From Cryptomeria japonica (lineage: Eukaryota > Streptophyta > Pinopsida > Cupressales > Cupressaceae): DNA of 64,000 nt. This document shows positions 58,882 through 64,000 of the stretch, one piece after another (position 1 is the stretch's first letter; each line of letters starts with the position of its first letter). The notes beneath the pieces were generated by a model, which had not been told where the DNA came from, did not search any database, and worked only from the letters and a program-made list of their open reading frames with translations. The stretch is taken from the NCBI RefSeq assembly GCF_030272615.1, contig NC_081410.1, positions 141,486,849-141,550,848 on the forward strand, given 5' to 3'. Both the position numbers and the translations under genes were made by a program.

Positions 58882-61649
58882 ATGGCTACCTTGGCCCAAC
58901 AAATTCAGGATCTCAAGAGAGAAATATATGACATTCAAGCCCAACAAAAAGATTCAATGACCCCTCTTGAGATAAAATTTCATGATATCGGGAACACCAG
59001 ACTTCAAGAAATGCTAAAACAATTATATTGTTGGCATTATGTGAACCGGTATAAGGACATAATGATATTGTATGTTGTCATTGATGTCAATATGTGATAT
59101 GAAGTGAATCGGCATATGTGATATGTGAGAAGAGAGAATCGACATATGTGTGAACCGGTATATATGCCAAAGTGAAGCGACATATTTGTTCAAGATGAAC
59201 CGGCACGTGGAAGCACTGTGTGACTACCGATTGGTAGGTAGTTTCCACTTTAGGATTTCCGGTTGGAGTACCTCAAGCCTGTGTGACTCAATCGGTGATC
59301 GTTGTGTGATGAGTTAGCAGTATAATGAAGAACAGGTCATGTCACCACGTAAGCTCTATGCACGTGAAGGATCTTGCATGAAGAAGACTATTCCTATCTA
59401 CCTCGGGAATGTGCGAAGTTTGTCAAATGGTGATAACGCGTGATGGGTTATCAGCCGCCATGAAATCGGTGGATAATGGACGATGGAGAATGTCTTAAGA
59501 TCGATTCAAGACTATTGCATTTGATGTAGTATGATTCAACGGTCAGGATTGAACCACGTGAATTGCTTAACCTAATAGGTTTAGGGTTTAGGGTTTTTGC
59601 TACCGACCTGCCTGTTTCCTATAAGGTCGATGTTGTGTTTCTTTCTAAGGTTGTTAGCAAAATTTGTGTGTGTGTAGCCAAGGGAAGTGATACGTGATTT
59701 CTTGCTATACCAAAGGAGAGAAGAGATACCTGCAAAGTGAATGTGTAGAAGGTGAAGAGGAGCCAAAAATGGATCTGCATTAGCATTGAGTGTTGTTACC
59801 AGATCGTTGCAATTCATGTTGATCTTTAACCACTTCAACAGTTGTGAAATCCCTTAACAGGGTAGCCTTAACTGGCTTGATACAAATCCCCTAACCAGGT
59901 AGCTTTAACCGGCTTGATTCAAATCCCTTAACCAGGTAACTCGAAGTTAATGAGTTCTGGGAAGCCATAGAGCTCTCGAGATCCTTTAGCTATTGAGTTC
60001 TTGAAATCCTCTAACAAGGTAACCCCAACCGGGTTTAACCCTTAACCGGGTATTGTAGCCATCCCTTAATTGGGTGATCCCTAATAGGATCGATTCCTAG
60101 CAGAACCTATTGTAATGTCTTTAACCGGACAAGGCTCCTAACAGAGTGGACTTCTAAAGAGTTCAAAAAGAAGCTTGTGGGTATTCATCCCCACCGTGGT
60201 TTTTCCCAGTTGGGTTTCCACGTGAAAAATATGTGTGTCATGTGTGATGCTTTGTTATTACTTGTTGAGCATATGATGGTTTTGTGTTTTATGCCTGTCT
60301 ATAAAACATACTGAACTAACTGTTGTGAAGCTCAAATGATAGTTTGCTTGTTCATGCATGAGGGTGTAATGGTACTATAGTATTGAGCTAAGAGGAAAGC
60401 TTAGTGAGTGATTGGTTTATGCTTGTTTTAGTTATTTTGGGTCTTACCGGTTGCACTCTGTTTCAGCTAGTATCACTGCTTGCCATTCATTTGGAGTATT
60501 TGTTGTCAAACCGGTTTTGGACTGTATTTGTGTTTGTATTGATTCACCCCCCTCTCTCAGTACCGGTTTGGTACTATTGGTTCATCATTGACTTATCATA
60601 TATAAGGTGGAACAAAAAGTAATTGAAAATCAAAAGCCAAATCTCATACAAGATCACAAGACATCTTCACCAAGATAAAAAGACATCTATCCCCTAGATA
60701 GATAGTTTACACCTTTGGGGAAATCTATTGAGTCAACTTTGGAAGAGCTTCTTGAGCATAATCTTATCATATTACCTAACAAGACGACATGGGGATGTGA
60801 AATTTTGAGTAATTATTGTGCATATCATAGGCATAACAAACATAAGACTTCAATGTGTATGGAATTAAAACATAAAATTCAAGACCTCCTTGATGATGGT
60901 GTTATTAAAATTGAAGATCCTAAAAATTCACCTAAGGAGAAACCAGATGTCATTACCAAGCATGATCAAAATGATAAACCCGTGTCTAGCAATGGCCCAC
61001 ATGTAGCCTCCATCTCTTCCGTGATGCCTCCATCTCCTAAGGATTTTCAACAACAATCCATACCATATCCCTCAAATAATGAACCTAATGATGAAACTTC
61101 TCATGTTGACCCTCAAGGGCTATCTCAAGGGCCATCCCATCCAATGGTTGACCAAGATCCTACCTCCGTAGAATCCCATGATGATCCCCTTATACCTTTC
61201 CATTTCTTCCAAGATGATGCCCTTCCATCTCAAGATCAAATCATCCTTCCAAATCCCATTCCTAATCCACTTCCCAAGCAAGATCATGATGCCTCTTCCA
61301 CCTTTTCAAACGATTATATTCAAAATGAAGAGTTAAACACCCTTCCCACTCTATCCAACGGTCCTCTTCATGTCAAGATGAAAGTATCTCTTCATCTAAT
61401 TATCAAAATCCTTCATGTTCACCTCAAGGATCCATCATGCCTACAAAACCCTCTCATGATCCTATCATTCCCTGCATTCCTCATAATGGACTCGTGTCTT
61501 CTTCCCAAAGAAAAGTGTATCCTACAAGTCAAAATAATTATAAAGGCAAAGGGGTAGACCTTCACAAGCAAGAACCTCTACATATTAAAGAAAATATTAA
61601 GGGTCATGGCCTTAGTGACATTCCTCGAGATGTTGGTGTATACACCTAA
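58882..61649 (+). pseudogene. gag fragment of the second Tat-like element, split by a solo LTR
   Basis: Part 1 (58882-59028) encodes MATLAQQIQDLKREIYDIQA, a coiled-coil-like gag start. A solo LTR interrupts it at 59029-60598, and the frame resumes after the target duplication. Part 2 (60604-61649) has a zinc-finger-like YCAYHRHNKHKTSMCMELKH, colinear with YCDFHRNKGHRTNECLRLKH of the 19-kb element, followed by a P/S/Q-rich region. There is a stop near 60680, and the frame changes between about 61370 and 61440. The gag CA-type core is missing between the two parts, so it is internally deleted. Confidence 0.65.
59024..60603 (+). mobile_element. SIRE-type copia solo LTR inserted in gag (TSD tatat)
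   Basis: LTR 59029-60598 (1570 bp) starts TGTTGGCATTATG and ends GACTTATCA. It is flanked by tatat at 59024-59028 and 60599-60603. It contains ccccaccgtggtttttccc, gtttccacgtgaaaaata and gattcacccccctctctca. The many aaccgg and ttaaccgg-like repeats at 59820-60130 are internal to the LTR. Confidence 0.85.
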
Positions 61650-61950
61650 AAATGGTCTGAAGATAATTAATTTAATAAGCAATTGTTTAATTAATCTCCC
61701 TCCCCAATTTAATTGAATTCATCAACAATTTTATTAAATACCCCCTTTCATCTACTTATTAATAAATCTAAGGAATTATTTAATAGGTTCATTTCAATAG
61801 TCCTCTTTGATTAATTAATTCAAATTAATTAATTCATCCCCATCAAATTCATTTCTTCTAATCTCCTAATTAATTAAAACAAATCAATTATGAGTTGTTG
61901 AAATTAATTAGTCTTTTCTTATTATTTGAATTTTTAAATCCAACTCTCTT
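61637..61950 (+). repeat. LTR-like start, 3' side of the second Tat-like element
   Basis: The first 21 bases, TGTATACACCTAAAAATGGTC, correspond to TGTAATACCCTAAAAATGGTC at 54489 and to the 19-kb element's TGTAGACGTATAAAAATGACC. AT-rich TTAATTAA-type sequence follows as in the other LTRs, but it does not align further with the 5' LTR. It is either a divergent 3' LTR or a separate insertion; its end is not visible. Confidence 0.45.
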
Positions 61951-63120
61951 AACTTTTAATTGAGCAAATGGAAGAGGGCCAATGGCCTAAGGTTGTCTTC
62001 AATGACACATTATACAAAAGAAAGAAGACTTGGATGTGACAAAACAACAAATGGTTTATAAAATGGGATATCTACTTGAACGAGTGCCCTACGAATAGTA
62101 AGGAGATAAAGACTTGTGTTATAGATAAGTTCCACAAGTGTGATTGGGATAAAGAGCCAGGGAGAAAGAAAAAAAATACTATATTGAAGAGTTTAACCCC
62201 TCTTGTAACCATCATCAAAAAGCATACATAGGGGTTGTTATCCATTGGAGGGCCAAAATCCTTATTGCTCAATTAAAAAGTAATTCTCATGAACTCCGTT
62301 GCGAAACCAAACATTGAAAAATATCAAAAGAAGCTTAGGAGGAAAGAGTGTGCATTTTTTGCACTTCAAGTAAATGGAAATATAAAAACACTTCGTTTTA
62401 GAGTGTAAGGACATCAGGTACAGTTATGTAAACACCTTCGCAGTCAACTCTTGGGATAATTTATTAAGAGGATTGTGGAGAAGTTGGGAGCACTCATTAT
62501 CATGTTCCATAGGAAAAGAGCTGAAATATAGAAGTCAATTTGTGAGTTGCTATGTCCCATAGTCTATATTTAGCCTTGTGAACGTTAAATAATTTGTTTC
62601 TTTCTATCTTTCGCTAGATGAAGAGAGGGTGTTATAGGATCAAACTCGTCCAAAGAGAAGAGTGGGCACAGGCTGTAGTAGAGCACTTAGAGGGTCATTT
62701 ACGACTAGCACTTGCACCTAATCAGAGGCGCAATAGTAATATATCGTTGAATATGCTAGTTGTATAAAATTAAATGCATGATTGTTGATGTTGTGTATTG
62801 TTTGTCAACAGAATGAATAAGAATTATCCAATGCACTATATGTCTTCAAAACAATTGACAACAACTTATATTAAATATTTTAACAATCATGCGATTTCAT
62901 CTGACAACAAAAGCCTACTTTCAGAAAACTATTTCAATATTAAATAAATTTGTAAAGATTAACACTTCCAAAGGGCAAAAGATCTGCAACCCTTTGTTGA
63001 GTATGCTTTTATGAATGGGTTATGCTTGCAATAGCAAAATTTGAACAAATATCATTACAGAGATATGCAAGAATATAACTAGTATCCAATAGTTATGATA
63101 TATAGCTTTTTTTTTTAATC
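61951..63120. other. No gene assigned; possible decayed coding pieces
   Basis: Stretches around 62030-62340 and 62620-62740 have coding-like composition on the plus strand, but I do not recognise them and stops are frequent. The rest is AT-rich. Confidence 0.3.
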
Positions 63121-63790
63121 TTAGAGAGATGGTTGTTGCAGTTTTTCTTCTTCTTTCTTCTCGATGATTGTATATGGATTGTTTTGCATTTTAGAGTATC
63201 TCTCAAAGGAGAATGCAGGTTCAATACGAAGACAGTTCAATGATTTAACTCTGGATATGACTGTAAATGTCAAGCCTTGCCTTTCAATTGCTCCAATATC
63301 AATCGTTGCCTTCTGGAGTGTCAAACCTTGGGATTTGTGGACTGTAATAGCCCATGCCATTGTAAGCAAGGCTTGTCTTCTATTACCCAATGATATTGGT
63401 GTTATTGGTACAACTTTTGGATTAGTGGGATTCCATGGTGGCCCAGTGTAGTTATCAATTCTTGTTATAACATATGTTGGAATTTTTGGTGGCTTAGATC
63501 CATATTCATACACAATATCGACTACTTCACCAAGAGCTCCATTTATGAGGCCTGCATTGGTCCATATGTTTGTTGTTAGCATAATTTGTTGGCCTTTGCA
63601 TAATAGGACTTGTTTTTTGAGTTTTTCATCTTCAGATTCACTAGTTGGTTTACTTTGAACGTTTGTCGCGTTGTTGATTGCAATTGGACAATTCAAATTT
63701 CTCAACATCCTTTTGTTATGGAACCTTACCAAGTGATTTGTAGAAAATAGGAGTATAGATTCGTTAACTTGTTAATTTTGACTTGGTGTA
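63121..63790 (-). pseudogene. PIF1-like DNA helicase, C-terminal fragment
   Basis: The minus-strand frame encodes the C-terminal part of a PIF1-family helicase. It has VLLCKGQQIMLTTNIWTNAG with LINGALGEVVDIVY, then the motif V/VI region ALLTMAWAITVHKSQGLTLQ and FTVISRVKSLNCLRIEP (usual form Y/F-V-A-x-SRV). The open part runs from about 63790 to a stop at 63121. The Walker A/B half is not present between 63790 and the window edge. PIF1-like helicases occur both as host genes and as the helicase part of Helitrons; no Rep domain or Helitron end is visible here, so the origin is undecided. Confidence 0.75.
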
Positions 63791-64000
63791 AGTTCCTTGT
63801 GACATCAACAATTGCTAATCATCATGTGTTTCTTGTGCATTTCGTATGTTGGTGAGAATCTATCTAAATCATGTACGTGTTGGATCCCCACCTTGTTGGC
63901 GACATACCATTTGTAAGGTTATGATCATTGTAATCAAGTTCCATAGTGCTATGGCACTTGAGTGTGAAGTGTTGATAGGCTTGTCCATAACAAGCGGTAA
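63791..64000. other. Window edge, no feature seen
   Basis: No helicase motif or other coding similarity is recognisable upstream of the PIF1-like fragment. Confidence 0.35.

Larger units (their letters stand above)
54489..61950 (+). mobile_element. Second Tat-like gypsy element, gag only, with nested insertions
   Basis: A 5' LTR (54489-56725, interrupted by a solo LTR) is followed by a PBS-like tttttggcacccatcatgggg, a repeat-bearing leader and a gag fragment split by another solo LTR. From 61637 comes an LTR-like start, TGTATACACCTAAAAATGGTC. No protease, RT or integrase is present and no polypurine tract precedes 61637. It is therefore a deletion derivative or a non-autonomous gag-only element. 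Its 3' limit near 61950 is approximate. Confidence 0.6.

Noticed and set aside
61637-61950. Proper 3' LTR paired with 54489-56725
   Set aside because: Only the first roughly 21 bases match, and no polypurine tract precedes it; recorded as an LTR-like start only.

Overview
The window looks like nuclear DNA of a large-genome seed plant, most likely a gymnosperm. This is an inference. It rests on one conserved host gene with an intron of about 14.4 kb, on plant-type hAT, L1-like, copia and Ty3/gypsy (Tat-lineage) elements, and on the absence of any bacterial or organellar gene organisation.

Layout. (1) Positions 1-24.1 kb are the 5' part of a host gene on the minus strand. Its product matches the N-terminus of symplekin/ESP4, a scaffold of pre-mRNA 3'-end processing. 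Exon 1 is 23890-24116 and exon 2 is 9347-9506; the rest lies left of the window. The introns hold two hAT transposase relics, two members of a SINE-like family with target-site duplications, a retroposed segment made of GGGAGCC..AAAACCC-type units, copia and LINE remnants, and old local duplications. (2) At 24.8-30.9 kb a full-length but decayed L1-like LINE (17-bp TSD) lies about 0.7 kb upstream of the host start codon, head to head with the gene. (3) At 31.45-50.43 kb a 19-kb Ty3/gypsy element of Tat type is bounded by a perfect 5-bp TSD (aatag) and two LTRs that I estimate by eye at about 99% identity. It carries gag-pro with a G-patch and pol with RT, two RNase H domains and integrase. On the opposite strand it carries a plant mobile domain (PMD) gene with its own TATA box and a likely spliced leader. 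(4) 50.4-64 kb is a nest of older elements: LINE tails, SIRE-type copia LTRs (two of them solo LTRs with TSDs), a gag-only Tat-like relative, a palindromic TATACA/TGTATA microsatellite and a PIF1-like helicase fragment.

Most unusual system. The 19-kb gypsy element is built as two transcription units facing each other. Each leader carries an array of the degenerate 8-mer TAGCGC(A/G)T, read in the sense direction of its own gene: upstream of gag on the plus strand and upstream of the PMD gene on the minus strand. The sense-side arrays repeat almost exactly every 21 bp. The antisense-side array follows a 21+21+18 bp rhythm (60-bp super-unit). A second Tat-like element at 54.5-61.9 kb has a leader array with nearly the same period (21-22 bp) but a different core (TRTCGTAC).

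Nearly all TE reading frames are broken by stops or frameshifts. The only features I regard as probable functional host coding sequence are the two symplekin exons.
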